From NCBI RefSeq assembly GCF_003573695.1, contig NC_039365.1, positions 79,991,082 through 80,055,081 on the forward strand: a stretch of 64,000 nucleotides of DNA, given 5' to 3'. Positions within the stretch are counted from its first letter, which is position 1; each line of letters starts with the position of its first letter. Made by a program: the position numbers and the translations under genes. Below are positions 35,575-48,019 of this stretch, piece after piece. Under the pieces are notes generated by a model, which did no database searches, had not been told where the DNA came from, and was given only the letters and a program-made list of their open reading frames with translations. Origin of the DNA: Papaver somniferum (taxonomy: Eukaryota; Streptophyta; Magnoliopsida; Ranunculales; Papaveraceae).

Positions 35575-35762
35575 CGAACAGGAAGGTACTCATACCAGGT
35601 ACGCATACCCCGTTGATCTGGGTTCGAGAATGAGGGAGGTACACATATCCAGTATGCGTACCCGTGGGGTCTGAATTCGTGAACTGGCTAAGATACACAT
35701 ACCTGGTACGTGTACCCCTGGAGCTTGTATTCTTGAACTGTCCATAGGTATGCATACCTACC
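35575..35762 (+). repeat. LTR A minisatellite with GTACGCATACC units
   Basis: About three diverged units of roughly 60 bp, each with paired phrases like GTACTCATACC / GTACGCATACCCC and a spacer ending GAACTG. Offset from the LTR start is about 550 bp when the hAT insert is ignored. Confidence 0.75.
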
Positions 35763-37335
35763 CAGCTCTGATTTAAGCAGAAGCTCACGAACTGTTTTAC
35801 AATTATGTTCGGGTTTGCTACAACTCTCATAGGCACTTCTAAGACAACTTTTTTCACAGAATCTCTTGATCTTGTGGATTATAATTTAAGTCTTGAATAC
35901 TTAGCAACATGAACCATCATTATGCACGGTTCTAGAACCCTAAACCATAGTACATATTCTTCTGCTTAATTTCATGGAGTACTTCTCACATGCTTACATG
36001 AATTCCTAATAATAATTTCATCTAAACTGAAAAAGTTTTTACTTGAATTCCAAGCAATCCTACCTTGAACGCAAAGCTACTTAGAGCCTTGAAAATCTAT
36101 AAATAGAGAGATTTCTGCAACAATATTTCTCAATCCCGGGAACTATTGTGTCCTAGTTGCTAAGATAGAGTCATCCTCTATAACCTAGGTTTCCTATGTG
36201 AAACATAATCAGGTTATGACTTCGAAGACTTCACTTAGGGATTCGTGAAGCCCGGTCAGAATATCTTTTACCTGATAGTTCGTGTATCCAAATCTTGTTT
36301 TTATTGATCTTTGATGTTTTAGTAATCTCAGATCTGGAACGAGATCGATTGAAACCATAAAGTTCTCTTCATCTCAAATTTTGTGATTCCTCAAGATAGA
36401 TACGTAAAGTCTTCTTTGATTTGTTTGGATTTTTCTTGAGAGGTGGTATGTAATCCAGGCTTCTCAGTTAACTGAGTATAAGTATTCCAGATTCTTGAGG
36501 TTTACTGCACTTTGTCTACTGCAAACAAACTTTCAAACCTTGGTTAAAAAATCAAAAGGGAAATCAGATAAGCTTATCTGTTAGAGGAAGATTGGTATCA
36601 AAAGTCTTCACCTAGGTTGAAAGAACTCTTAGGATATAAAGGACATCAGTTAAGGGAATCAAGTGAGCATAATCTTGTGAGGTTCAAGAGGAGTAGAAAT
36701 ACGGCTGTAAATGAATTGATTGGAGATCTAATGTGGTCTCAACTACATTCCAGTCTGAAGTCTAATAGTAGGAAAGTAATTGTAGTGGTTTAATACAATG
36801 TGGTATTCAATGCTGGACGAGGTCCTAGGATTTTTCTGCAGGTGCAGTTTTCCTCGTTCACAAAACTTTTGGTTCTTGTGTTTTTTATTTTCCACATTAT
36901 ATCGTTTTATCTTTATCACAAGGATTACACAAATAGTACGTAGTCTATCTAGGTAGTTTAAGTCCATATTGATTGAGATTAAAAACAAGGATCGTTCTTG
37001 TAGAATTTGCATCTTGAAAGATAGATTATAAGTTTCGTACTTGTAGAATTCTAATCCTCTTAATTAGGATACGACAAAATTGATTTTGGATATTGATTTT
37101 TGAGATCGTCCAAGAACTCTTCTACACAATCAGGTACGTGGACCTTTGATCTGTCTATATATATATGTATATATATATATATATATATATTGATTGTGGA
37201 AGAGAAAAGATAAAAACTCTACATATATTTTTTTCAAGGTTCTTTGCTTTAAACCTACTTGCAATGTATTGGATTTTGTCCATACAAGTTTCCGAACAAA
37301 AATTTGGTGGTGTACTTGGTACCTTCTCCTTTTCA

Positions 37336-37447
37336 ATAGTCATCAACGCTGATCTGGAAGCCATGTGATGATGAAAGTGCTTTGGATTATTTCTTTAACT
37401 CCCGTATTTTTCACATGACGCATGCTCAAAAATGCGTCATGGCCTGA
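37336..37447. other. Spacer between solo LTRs, with a 10-bp-arm inverted repeat
   Basis: CATGACGCAT (about 37416) is repeated as ATGCGTCATG just before LTR B, separated by 8 bases. This seems to be the left part of the sequence that continues after LTR B at 49365. Confidence 0.5.
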
Positions 37448-38084
37448 TGTTAGAGCACTTCTCGGTCGAACTCGCAAGCGTTATTATCTCAAGCTTGTTT
37501 GTCAAGTTTAGTTGTCAAAACTACAAGTCTTGATTTCTAATCTACTTATAGCTATGTCTCGGATTAGGGTAGAATGTGTAGTTGAGCTTTAGACTTCACA
37601 ACGTTCATCGATTGAAGACGAAGATCTACTAAGGGGAGCTTGGAGGAACTTCTTCAACAAAAGGTATGTGGAGACTTGAACTCATCTATCACTCAGAAGT
37701 CTATTATATTCTATCTCCTATTGAGACTAAGTCGTATAGCTATATAGACTTTAACATTATACACATTTGATATTTCTAGTTGAGTTTAACTCGCTTATAT
37801 CTTTCTCGAAATATGTGTTGGAAAGCTTTTTGCTTTAACTACGTTCATCATTATTCTTGACGAAATTCAAAAGATGATCATGTGAAAATCGCCTTGTAAC
37901 ATTTTACATGAATTGTGTGAGACGGTCATTTGTTGTAGACTCGGAATGTATCGTATAGATCATTCGATCACTTGAAAATTTACTTATAAGCTAATAGATT
38001 GTGTGAGACAACTATTGTCGTCTTCTAAGAATGTTTCAATGATTGAAATGGGAGTTTAGAACAATTAATCATTGTCTGGATATA

Positions 38085-38375
38085 GCACGGTATGCATACC
38101 CGTATGAAAATTGTTGTAAGAATGATGATTCAGGTCCGGGAACCAAGTATGCATACCCGTATGTGAACGATTTTAACTGTGAAAGTCCAGGAACTAAGTT
38201 TGTGTACCCGTTTGCAAGCTGTTTCACCTGAATGTGGTCTAGAACGACAGTATGTGTACCCGTTTGCGAACTGTCGGAAAATATCAAGTCCGGAACGACA
38301 GTATACGTACCCGTTTGCGAACTGTCGGAAAGGATTGAGTCTGAAACTTAAGTTTGCGAACCCGTTTGCAAACTT
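38085..38375 (+). repeat. LTR B minisatellite, about 58-bp units
   Basis: Six units follow the pattern GTATGCATACCCGTATG / GTGTACCCGTTTGC, spaced about 56-60 bp. On the plus strand the units read through as a repeating peptide-like pattern (YAYPY, FVYPFA, YVYPFANCRK), but stops in the flanks argue against coding. Confidence 0.85.
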
Positions 38376-38613
38376 ATGTGGCTAAGTTCTAAAATCGGTT
38401 AAGTATGATTTCATACTCATGAACAAATACATTTATAAATTATGGAACGCAATCTTTGCAAACCGTGGATAAAATGTTCATGAACTGATTCTTTTGAATT
38501 CAATCCGATTTTGCTTCAATTGTGTCTTGTATACTTCTATGAGAATATAAACAATTGAACAACTCTATAAGTAACACAATTAGATTCATTTTATTATCAT
38601 GTGGTCTAGAAGT

Positions 38614-41416
38614 TGTTAGAGCATAGCTCGGTTGAACCCACCAAGCGTTGGTATGTCAAGTTTGGTTGTCATATTTTAGTGAATCAAAACTCATTTAAAG
38701 AGTCGCTTGATTATGTACTAAAGTCAACTTCGTATAGGTTAGATTGAAAGTATTAGGATATGAGACATTACAATTATTACGAATATTTGAATAAGTGAAG
38801 AAGTATTTCCACTTGAGGTTAGTGATATTTGACTTGAACTGTTTCATTCCCTAACATATATTTCAAGTCGTGCATATTGAAAACAAAACTGCGAAGCACG
38901 AACACTCTAGTTAGACATAGTATTAAGGAATACAATACGAGGTTTATTGCTTAACCATTAAACTTTGTAGATAAGACATCGACATAATCGTTTAAATGCT
39001 ATTTTGATTATGTAAGGGTATGAGGTGAGGATTTCATCCTAGGAAACAATGTTTTACATGTGTTTTAAGGAAGTAAATTCATGAACTTGTTTTGTGAATC
39101 GAAAAAGAAATCGCCAGGCGTTATTGGTATTGTTATTCATTGCATATCTTGTGAACAACCAATATGTGTGATTAGTATAACTGATCATGACTTTTTTGTG
39201 TTATTGGTAAAAATATTCACAAAGACATGACTTTTTTATTGGTATGACTTTTATTAGTGAAACCGATCTTAAATAATCACCTGAGATGGTATGATCGATT
39301 TTTTGTTATCGGTAAGACCGACTCTGGGTAAAACGGATCCGATCCTAGTAAGAGGTGCAACCTATAACAAAGAGGAATTGATCCTTGTATGAGGTGAAAC
39401 ATGTTTTAGCAGAAAGGGGAACCGATCCTATGGACATGTGCAACACGTTTTTAGGCAAAAGGGAACCGATCATATGGACATATGCAACGCATTCAAGTTA
39501 GATACCATATATATGTGGGGAACCGATCCTAGTACCTTGTCAACCGAATTTTGGAAAGCTAGTGTGACTATGCACAATACTCACATGGAGGTAGAACCGA
39601 AACTTGTTTTGGTAGAACCGTTACACCCATGATTTGTGATTGAATGTTATTTGATCAATCGCATAGTTCTTGAAAGTCAGATGAACTAATTCTAAACTTT
39701 TTTGGAAGTGTGGAAAATCGGTTTCAAAGTTGTAAGTATGAAAGAGGACTTACAAAATAAGGGTCTTGACATACTTTGAACATGTGCAGTAACGCTAATC
39801 TTTAATTGTTCAAACTTATTCCTTAATAGCTAAAGGAAGAAAATCCAAGGATCGAAACATAAATAAGTTAAGAATATTTTATTTAAGGTCTTTAATTTTA
39901 TTTTCGGAAAATGATAATTAGTAATGTGCATTTACTAGTTGAAGATTTTCCAAAGAGATTTTCGGTCCATATTTTGGATAGAGCATTTCCAGGAATTATG
40001 AAAACCGATTTTGGAATATATTGCATATCTTGAGAATATTTTCGGTTTTGGAAATTCCTTGGTGTCCAAACTTCCTTGTCTATAAATACTTGAAGTTTGC
40101 ATTTCTAGCAAACCAATCCTTCATGACAGCAAACTTCCTCGGTTGTGTTGTTACTTGTGAAGCCGCCTATTCGGAGAGGGGAGTAACCTAATTAGGCGAA
40201 ATCTCTTATGGCCGCTCAATTTAAAGTCTTATTTGGGATTGAGAAGCTCTATTGGTACCGTTGGTGGGAAACTAGATAATTGCGGTTTATCTTTTGTTTT
40301 CGATTGATTTGATTGATTAACTGTGGTTGAACTTTGATTTCACCTAGTTTGTTTATGCTTGAGAATCTTCTCTTCTGATATAAGATTCACTCAAACTAGA
40401 TCGAAGTTTCCACAGGGATCTTTAGACTGTTTTTAGATCTAAAGACGTCTTGTGATAATCCCTTGTTAACAGACTTCATTTTGTACGTGATTGATCACAA
40501 GAGATTCAAGTTGTTGTGTGAATGTGTTTATTGAAGATCCAAGAAGATTTGAAGACAAATAAGATATTGAAGATATCTGATTTGGGGTTCATAATCTTTG
40601 GTGTGCACAATACTTGTTTCGGTATAGAGGATCCAACTATAATCGTTTTATCCATGTGGTAGATTAGATTGATTAGTTGTGTGGATCGGAATCTATACAA
40701 TTCTTTGTGATTAAAAGTATTGATTGCAAAATCTTAACAATTACTTCGGTAGTTGATCATAAGATAGATCTAAGAACCTGACGAAGGAGTTTATTCAGAT
40801 AAACAGAAGAGCCTTTGTCGAACTCACATAACTTGGTTGAAAAGAGTTGCTACCAAACAGATTTGTTGTTCCTTTATTGTTTGGAATACGAACCAAAGGG
40901 ATTGTTCCAAGTACGTGACTTATTCATAAGTTGGAGGCGTGGGAATACAAACGGAACTATGTGAACTATAGGTTTAGTTGCTTGGTCTCAACTATACGAA
41001 GTTGGTTTGATTTTGTATAGCGGCTTAATCCTGAGAGTATTCAATTTTGGACAAGGTCCCGGGGTTCTTCTACATTTGCGGTTTCCTCGTTAACAAAATC
41101 TTGTTGTGTCTTTTACTTTTCTATTTCCGCAATTATAATTGTTTTTATTATAGTTAAAAGTAAAATACACAAACATTAATTCCTATTTACTTTATAAGTA
41201 ATCCTATTGTGTTTGGTTAAGACCGAACCTTTTTATCAAGTAAACATACTTCGTTGTTGTATTGTCTCGATCTCGTATCCATAGACGATCACACGAAGTG
41301 TGAACCGATTAGTTGTATTGTCTCGACTCATTCCATAGACAATCACTTTCGGAGAAAGGACTTATAGGTAGGAAAAATTTTATATTGAGGTATATTTGGG
41401 TACCCTCTTCTTTTCA
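38614..41416 (+). repeat. 5' LTR of the 9.4 kb element
   Basis: 2803 bp. A minisatellite lies at about 39290-39620 and TATAAATA at 40081-40088. The conserved block CCTAATTAGGCGAAATCTCTTATGGCC (spanning 40180-40215), shared with the LTR at 18342, lies just after the likely transcription start, hence in R or U5. Confidence 0.9.
39290..39620 (+). repeat. LTR minisatellite with AACCGATCCTA units
   Basis: Repeated GG(A/G)ACCGATCCTA followed by a GGACATGTGCAACACG-like phrase, 28-45 bp apart. It begins about 680 bp into the LTR. The same array is present in the 3' LTR at about 45895-46235. Confidence 0.8.
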
Positions 41417-41418
41417 AT

Positions 41419-41430
41419 TGGTATCAGAGC
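41419..41430 (+). other. Primer-binding site (initiator Met-tRNA type)
   Basis: TGGTATCAGAGC, two bases after the 5' LTR end, is the standard primer site of plant copia elements, complementary to the 3' end of initiator methionine tRNA. Confidence 0.9.
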
Positions 41431-41486
41431 AGGCAAACACGAAAAGATCTAACAATTTGTGTTTGGTGCGATCCAACCTATAAGAT

Positions 41487-42889
41487 ATGGGCCAAAGCAA
41501 AGTTAAGCGAGAGCGCAAACTAAAGAAAGGCTCAATTAACGTATCACAAGATATGAGCTCAAAAGGAGATTGTTCTTCAATCTCGGATTGGTCAATTGAT
41601 GAGATCTCTAATGAGACATTTTTGAGTTATATTCTTAAGATTTCTAATGAAATATCAAGTGTGAAAACTTCTGAACTAAAGGAATTGAGTAAACAATTTC
41701 TTTTCTGCTCTAATTAACTTATTTCAACACTTGAAAGAAAACGATATTTAACATCAAAGATTGAAAATCTCTTTGAAGAGCATAAATTGCTAAAAGAAGA
41801 AATCACACAACAAGTTTGTGACTACGAAAAAAGGATGAATATTGAACGTCATCATGTAGAAGCTTTTGAAAAAGGTCTGGAAAAATCTCGAATTTTTTTT
41901 GTCTTCTGGAAAAAGAGCTTGATGAGTCTAAAGTAAAAATGAACTCTCAACAAGAGTGCTTCAAGGAAAAAGAAAAAAGTCTTCTTTCCAACATAAAATG
42001 TTTAGAGAAAACTCTTAACTCCACTCTTGATGAAAATACTTCATTAAAAGAGGAAATCTCTATGCTGAGAAAACTTAATGAAAGCTCAACCAAGTGATCT
42101 TCCTTGTTGGAAATAGGTAGAAGTCATGGTGACACACGTGGTTTAGGATATGAAGGTAGTAGTACTGTTGTTCCCAATTGTGAAATAAAGTTTGTCAAAT
42201 TTGTGTGTACTCAAGCAGAAGATTCTCTAAAAGAAAATGCTGAACATAGCAGTGGAGAAACTAGTAGGGACAAACAAACAATTGATGTTCTTTCAAACCA
42301 GAGGAAGAAAGCTCATGAAGACATGAAGAAATCGAAGCCACGAAGATTAGAGAAAAACAAAGGAGTTTTTAACAATCTTGCACAAACAGGTAACAACCAA
42401 CATTGTAACTCTTATTATACCAAATGTTGTTATTCTTGTGGTAGTAAAAAACATGTTTAGAAGATGTGCAAGATTCGTAAAATGCAAAATGCTCTCTGTT
42501 TTGTTTCAAGAGAGCTGGGGAAAATAAACCTTATTCCTCGACTCTTAACCAACAGAGTAAAGGACTATTTTACTGATTCTTGGTCTACCCAGTATATACC
42601 AAAATCGTTTAGAAAAGAGCATAAGAGAAATGACTTTAAACGAGCAAGGTTTGACTCTCATCCTTTTAAAGGTACAGACTCTGAACCATCCCTTCATTAT
42701 GATGACTTATCGTATGGAAAAGGAAGAACAGTCAAAAATAATGCATTGTTTCTTAAGAACAAATTTCTCTGTACCCAAGCACTCCGGTGTTGTAGAGATT
42801 TGTTTAAAATGGGTAATTCCAGTTATTTCCTTTTGAGAAAGATTACTGAAAAATCTCTGTATAAAAAGTTTCTTTTTATAAGTGGTTAA
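41487..42889 (+). pseudogene. Broken copia-type gag with an interrupted CCHC zinc knuckle
   Basis: The first frame (41487-41717) encodes a basic start (MGQSKVKRERKLKK) and a helical segment, then stops. The following 390 bp reads a coiled-coil-like Lys/Glu-rich segment with frame breaks. From 42104 one frame runs to 42889, broken only by a TAG at 42458-42460. It contains GDTRGLGYEG, a phrase resembling SIRE/Maximus-type copia Gag, and the zinc knuckle CYSCGSKKHV-stop-KMC, where the TAG falls between the His and the last Cys. The 141-residue continuation (42464-42889) is basic and unrecognised. The protein role (RNA packaging) is inferred from the knuckle. Confidence 0.75.
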
Positions 42890-43155
42890 AATTTTATAAG
42901 AACCAAAATTCTTATTGGAATTTTTCATGGTTTTCAATAATGAAAGACTTAAAGAATGCCATATCTGATTTGATATACTCATGTAGATTTCATGATCTAT
43001 TAACTAGAAAAATTCATATAATCCTTATCACTGAGAATAAGAGATCATACAGCGAATTTGTGGGAGAATATTGTATCCAGGAAGTGGAAAGTGTTTTGGA
43101 TTCCTCTAATAAAGAAAATTTTTAAATCTATTATGATCTGTGCTCATATCAGATC

Positions 43156-43404
43156 ATGCCATCTCTTGCAGAAGTAAGGGCTACAAGCCTATGTGGAGGA
43201 GTCCTTGAACTAATAAGAAGAAAGGAACTCCTGAAGGAATTATCTTCTGTTGCCCGAAAGGAAATTATTTATCATGTTGTTTGCTGGGCATCTTATAGAG
43301 AATTTCGTGATCTTCAAATGATTAGTTTTCACTCTACCAATCTTGAAATGTTTGAAGAAAACCTTGATGAAATCATGGAAACAGAGGATAACAAGGATGA
43401 ATAA
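43156..43404 (+). CDS. Small ORF of unknown role in the retrotransposon interior
   Basis: 82 residues starting MPSLAEVRATSL and ending in an acidic tail (EENLDEIMETEDNKDE). It lies in the LTR-element interior downstream of the broken gag. It shows no similarity to protease, integrase or reverse transcriptase that I can see. It may be a remnant of a longer element-specific frame and is possibly not translated. Confidence 0.3.
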   Translation: MPSLAEVRATSLCGGVLELIRRKELLKELSSVARKEIIYHVVCWASYREFRDLQMISFHSTNLEMFEENLDEIMETEDNKDE

Positions 43405-45195
43405 GTTTAATCTCTTGTTCAAGAAAATAGACATCAAATTTTGATTTCTTTCAATAATTGTATTAAGTCTATTATGAATAAAACCATCTTATTATGAATA
43501 AAATTATTTGATTTATAATTTTTCTTGTGATAGTTTTTGATTTACATAGCCTGTGCTTGAATGATTTATTATTGCTATGTATGTTTATGGGATGTTTATT
43601 TTCGGTTTTACTACCTTGATATTCGATCTCATAATGTTGTGAACCCTTATGGTTTGGGTGACTTTTTGATTTAGCAGGATTAAGTTCTAGCCCATGTTGG
43701 TAGGCTTTATCAAAGGATCATGAGGGGTTCTGATAGAAACAATATGTGAAAAGGTCACAATATGTTGAATCGGTTTTGGTTTAGCATAAAAGCATATGTG
43801 TTTCGAGGGTTTTCAACTTTTGCTTGCAATAGTTAAAAATTGGTTTGCAACCTCTCTCTGGTAAAGGTTGGTTGTTGTTATTCTTTTGTTTTGCATAAGG
43901 ATGACAACATAATGATATTTCGATATCAATTCTCCCTTGAAAAAGATGCAAACATATTGGAGAAGAGGATGCGAAATTTGAGGTAACGAGTTTGTTAGTT
44001 AATCGTTTTCCTGTTTAAGAAAAGACTGATTTTATTTCATATATTTATTGCTTTTGCGTAACAAAACTTCGGTACAATTGATGTTTTATTCCATTATGTG
44101 TGTATGGATGTGTGTATGATTCAATTGGTTCCGGTTAAGAAAACCTATTGTTATCTTGCTTTATTGTGTGGTATCAATTGTTTAGGCTTACAAAATTTCG
44201 GTGTAATTGCGGTGCTTTAATGTATATGTTGTTTCAATAGCTTCCAGTTGAGGTGAATAATTATGCAAGTTGATTTATTTGGTTTGTATGATTTGTTTAT
44301 GGCTTAACGAAAGAAAAGGTTTACGGGATGAATTGTTTAGTCCAATTCGATTCAGGATAAGAGAAACTAAGTTAATTCTAATCTTAGTTAGACTTATCAA
44401 AGTGGAGGTTTCGGTTATTCAAGTCTAATCGAATGCCTTAACAAGGCTAGTTAACTAACCTAGTACCTGTCTTGTTTAAAAGTTAAAGGTCTAAGTTATA
44501 TGGATAATTAGAATCTGATGAGAAAAATAAAGTTATCTTTATTTTGGTCTTATCGAACAAGCGATTGTATTTGTACAATCGGTTTAGCAAAGGAACTAAG
44601 TTGCTTAGTTGATTTTTGGTTTGCTAAACTACTAGGGGAAATTGCTTCGGGAAATTGTTTACTTTGTAACATATCAAAAAAAAATTACTTTGTAATTTAG
44701 GTTTTGATATTGGTTATCAAAAATGGCGTGTAACCCTCGTGCTTAACTCTATAGATTGCAAGTCTATTTTGAGATTTGTAAGATCCTTTTCGGTTTGTCC
44801 TTTATTTTTTCGTTTCTTTGTCATTTTGTGACAAAAAGGGGGAGGAATATATGGAGTAAACAAGTGATGCTGGCATTGATTTATATTGATTCGAATCACT
44901 AAGAAAAAGGACATTGGTGCTTAAACGTTTATCCAACGAAAGAGTAAAAGCATAGACTAAGGGGGAGTAACATATCATTACAAAGGGAATAACAAAGACG
45001 TGCGGATTGATAAAATCTACCTATCTTAATTTTGGGGGGAGTAATATTCTTTGTTATTATAATGTCAACATCGGCATTTAAGGATTGAATGTATATATGT
45101 TATTATGTTGTTGAATTCCGGAATCAAGTGTATGTGTAATGAATTCTTGTAATTTGTTTATCCATATGATGTAAGAGTTTTGTCACTAAAATTGA
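43405..45195 (+). other. Noncoding interior of the 9.4 kb element
   Basis: No domain of pol and no long frame is seen. The segment is T-rich and ends with the polypurine tract. This long noncoding interior is characteristic of LARD-type elements. Confidence 0.6.
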
Positions 45196-45208
45196 CAAAG
45201 GGGGAGAT
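45196..45208 (+). other. Polypurine tract
   Basis: CAAAGGGGGAGAT immediately precedes the TG of the 3' LTR and is the expected plus-strand primer of reverse transcription. Confidence 0.85.
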
Positions 45209-48019
45209 TGTTAGAGCATAGCTCGGCTGAACCCACCAAGCTTTGGTGGTTGTCATATTTTAGTGAATCAAAACTCATTTAAAGAGTCGCTTGATTATGT
45301 ACTAGAGTCAACTTCGTATAGGTTAGCTTGAAAGTATTAGGATATGAGACATTACAAGTATTGCGAAGACTTGAAGTAGTGAAGAAGTAAGAAGCTACAA
45401 CGACAACATCATCCTTCCACTTGAGGTTAGTGACATTAGACTTGAATTGTTTCATTCCCTAACGTATCTTTCAAGTCGTGCATATTGAAAACAAAACTGC
45501 GAAGCATGAACACTCTAGTTAGACATAGTATTAAGGAATACAATACGAGGTTTATTTCTTGACCATTAAACTTTGTAGATAAGACATCAACATAATCGTT
45601 TAAATGCTATTGTGATTATGTATGGGTATGAGGTGAGGATTTCATCCCAGGAAACAATGTTTTACATGTGTTTTAAGGAAGTAAATTCATGAACTTGTTT
45701 TGTGAATCGAAAAGGAAATCGCCAGGCGTTATTGGTATTGTTATTCATTGCATATCTTGTGAACAACCAATATGTGTGATTATCACAACCGATCATGACT
45801 TTTTTGTGTTCTTGGTAAAAATATTCACTAAGACATGACTTTTGTATTGGTATGACTTTTATTAGTGAAATCGATCTTAAATAATCACCTGAGATGGTAC
45901 GATCGATTTTCTGTTATCGGTAAGACCGACTCTGGGTAAAAGGGATCCGATCCTAGTAAGAGGTGCAACCTATCACAAAGGGGAATTGATCCTTGTATGA
46001 GGTGCAACATGTTTTAGCAGAAAGGGGAACCGATCCTATGGACATGTGCAACACGTTTTTAGGCAAAAGGGAACCGATCATATGGACATATGCAACACAT
46101 TCAAGTTAGATACCATATATATGTGGGGAACCGATCCTAGTACCTTTTCAACCGAATTTTGGAAAGCTAGTGTGACTATGCACAATACTCACATGGAGGT
46201 AGAACCGAAACTTGTTTTGGTAGAACCGTTGCACCCATGATTTGTGATTGAATGTTATTTGATCAATCGCATAGTTCTTGAAAGTCAGATGAACCAATCC
46301 TAAACTTTTTTGGAAGTGTGGAAAATCGGTTTCAAAGTTGTAAGTATGAAAGAGGACTTACAAAATAAGGGTCTTGACATACTTTGAACATGTGCAGTAA
46401 CGCTAATCTTTAATTGTTCAAACTTATTCCTTAATAGATAAAGGAAGAAAATCCAAGGATCGAAACATAAATAAGTTAAGAATATTTTATTTAAGGTCTT
46501 TAATTTTATTTTACGAAAATGATAATTAGTAATGTGCATTTACTAGTTGAAGATTTCCCATAGAGATTTTCGATCAATATTTTGGACAGAGCATTTCCAG
46601 GAATTATGTAAACCGATTTTGGAATATACTGCATATCTTGAGAATAGGTTTTGGAAATTCCTTGGTGTCCAAACTTCCTTGTCTATAAATACTTGAAGTT
46701 TGCATTTCTAGCAAACTAATCCTTCGTGACAACAAACTTCCTCGGTTGTGTTGTTACTGGTGAAGCTGCCTATTCAGAGAGGAGAGTAACCTAATTAGGC
46801 GAAATCTCTTATGGCCGCTCAGTTTAAAGTTTTATTTGGGATTGAGAATCTCTATTAGTGTCGTTGGAGGGAAACTAGATAATTGCGGTTTATCTTTTGT
46901 TTTCGATTGATTTGATTGACTAACGGTGGTTGAACTTTGATTGTACTTAGTTTGTTTATGCTTGAGAATCTTCTCTTCTGATATAAGATTCACTCAAACT
47001 AGATCGAAGTTTCGACATGGACCTTTAGACTGTTTGTAGATCTAAAGACGTCTTGTGATAATCCATTGTTAACAGACTCCATTTTGTTCGTGATTGATCA
47101 CAAGAGATTCAAGTTGTTGTGTTCAGGTGTTTATTGAAGATCTAAGAAGATTTGAAGACAAAGAAGATATTGAAGATTTCTGATTTGGGGTTCATAATCT
47201 TTGGTGTGCACAATAGTTGTTTCGGTATATAGGATCCAATTATAATCGGTTTATCCATGTGGTAGATTAGATTGATTAGTTGTGTAGATCGGCATCAATA
47301 CAATTCTTTGTGTTTAAAAGTATTGATTGCAAAATCCTAACAATTACTTCGGTAGTTGATCATAAGATAGATCTAAGAACCTGACGAATGAGTTTATTGA
47401 GATAAACAGAAGAGACTTTGTCGAACTCACATCACTTGGTTGAAAAGAGTTGCTACCAAACATATTTTTTGTTCCTTTACTGTTTGGAATACGAATCAAA
47501 GGAATTGTTCCAAGTACGTGACTTATTCATAAGTTGGAGGCGTGGGAATACAGACGAAACTAGGTGAACTATAGGTTTAGTTGCTTGGTCTCAACTATAC
47601 GAAGTTGGTTTGATTTTGTATAGCGGCTTAATCCTGGGAGTATTCAATTCTGGACAAGGTCCCGGGGTTTTTCTGCATTTGTGGTTTCCTCGTTAACAAA
47701 ATCTTGCTGTGTCTTTTACTTTTCTATTTTCGCAATTATAATTGTTTTTATTATAATTAGCATTAAAATACAAAAACTTTAATTCATATTTAATTTATAA
47801 GTAATCCTATTGTGTTTGGTTAAGTCCGAACCTTTTTATCAAGTAAAAATACTTCGTTGTTGTATTGTCTCGATCTCGTATCCATAGATGATCACACGAA
47901 GTGTGAATCGATTAGTTGTATTATCTCGACTCAGTCCATAGACAATCACTTTCGGAGAAAGGACTTATAGGTATGAAAAGTTTTATATTTAGATGTATTT
48001 GGGTACCCTCGTCTTTTCA
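45209..48019 (+). repeat. 3' LTR of the 9.4 kb element
   Basis: 2811 bp, colinear with the 5' LTR. TATAAATA lies near 46684 and the minisatellite near 45895-46235. Confidence 0.9.

Larger units (their letters stand above)
33784..37335 (+). mobile_element. Solo LTR A, split by a hAT-like insertion
   Basis: It starts TTTTAGAGCACTGCTCGG (the usual TG appears mutated) and ends GGTACCTTCTCCTTTTCA. It is similar to LTR B at 37448 over the first 200 bp and at the end. Flanks CTAGT (33779-33783) and ATAGT (37336-37340) match at four of five bases, fitting an old 5-bp target duplication and so a solo LTR. Without the hAT insert and its duplication it is about 2.3 kb. TATAAATA lies at 36098-36105. A minisatellite occupies 35575-35762. 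Confidence 0.75.
38614..48019 (+). mobile_element. Complete non-autonomous LTR retrotransposon (LARD-like), 9.4 kb
   Basis: The 5-bp target duplication GAAGT flanks it (38609-38613 and 48020-48024). The 5' LTR is 38614-41416, the 3' LTR 45209-48019, with internal region 41417-45208. Both LTRs start TGTTAGAGCATAGCTCGG and end CTTTTCA. The two LTRs are highly similar with a few small indels (for example a 12-bp gap near the start of the 3' copy), so the insertion is fairly young. The primer site matches initiator Met-tRNA. Only a broken gag with a CCHC knuckle is found. No protease, integrase or reverse transcriptase lies in the 3.8 kb interior, so mobilisation would need an autonomous relative. 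Confidence 0.9.

Noticed and set aside
37157..37192. TA-rich ORFs encoding YIYIYI peptides
   Set aside because: They are translations of an AT microsatellite within LTR A.
38043..38385. A repeat protein encoded by the YxYPF-type tandem units
   Set aside because: The units are an LTR minisatellite. Frames are short on both strands, end in stops and lie inside a noncoding LTR.
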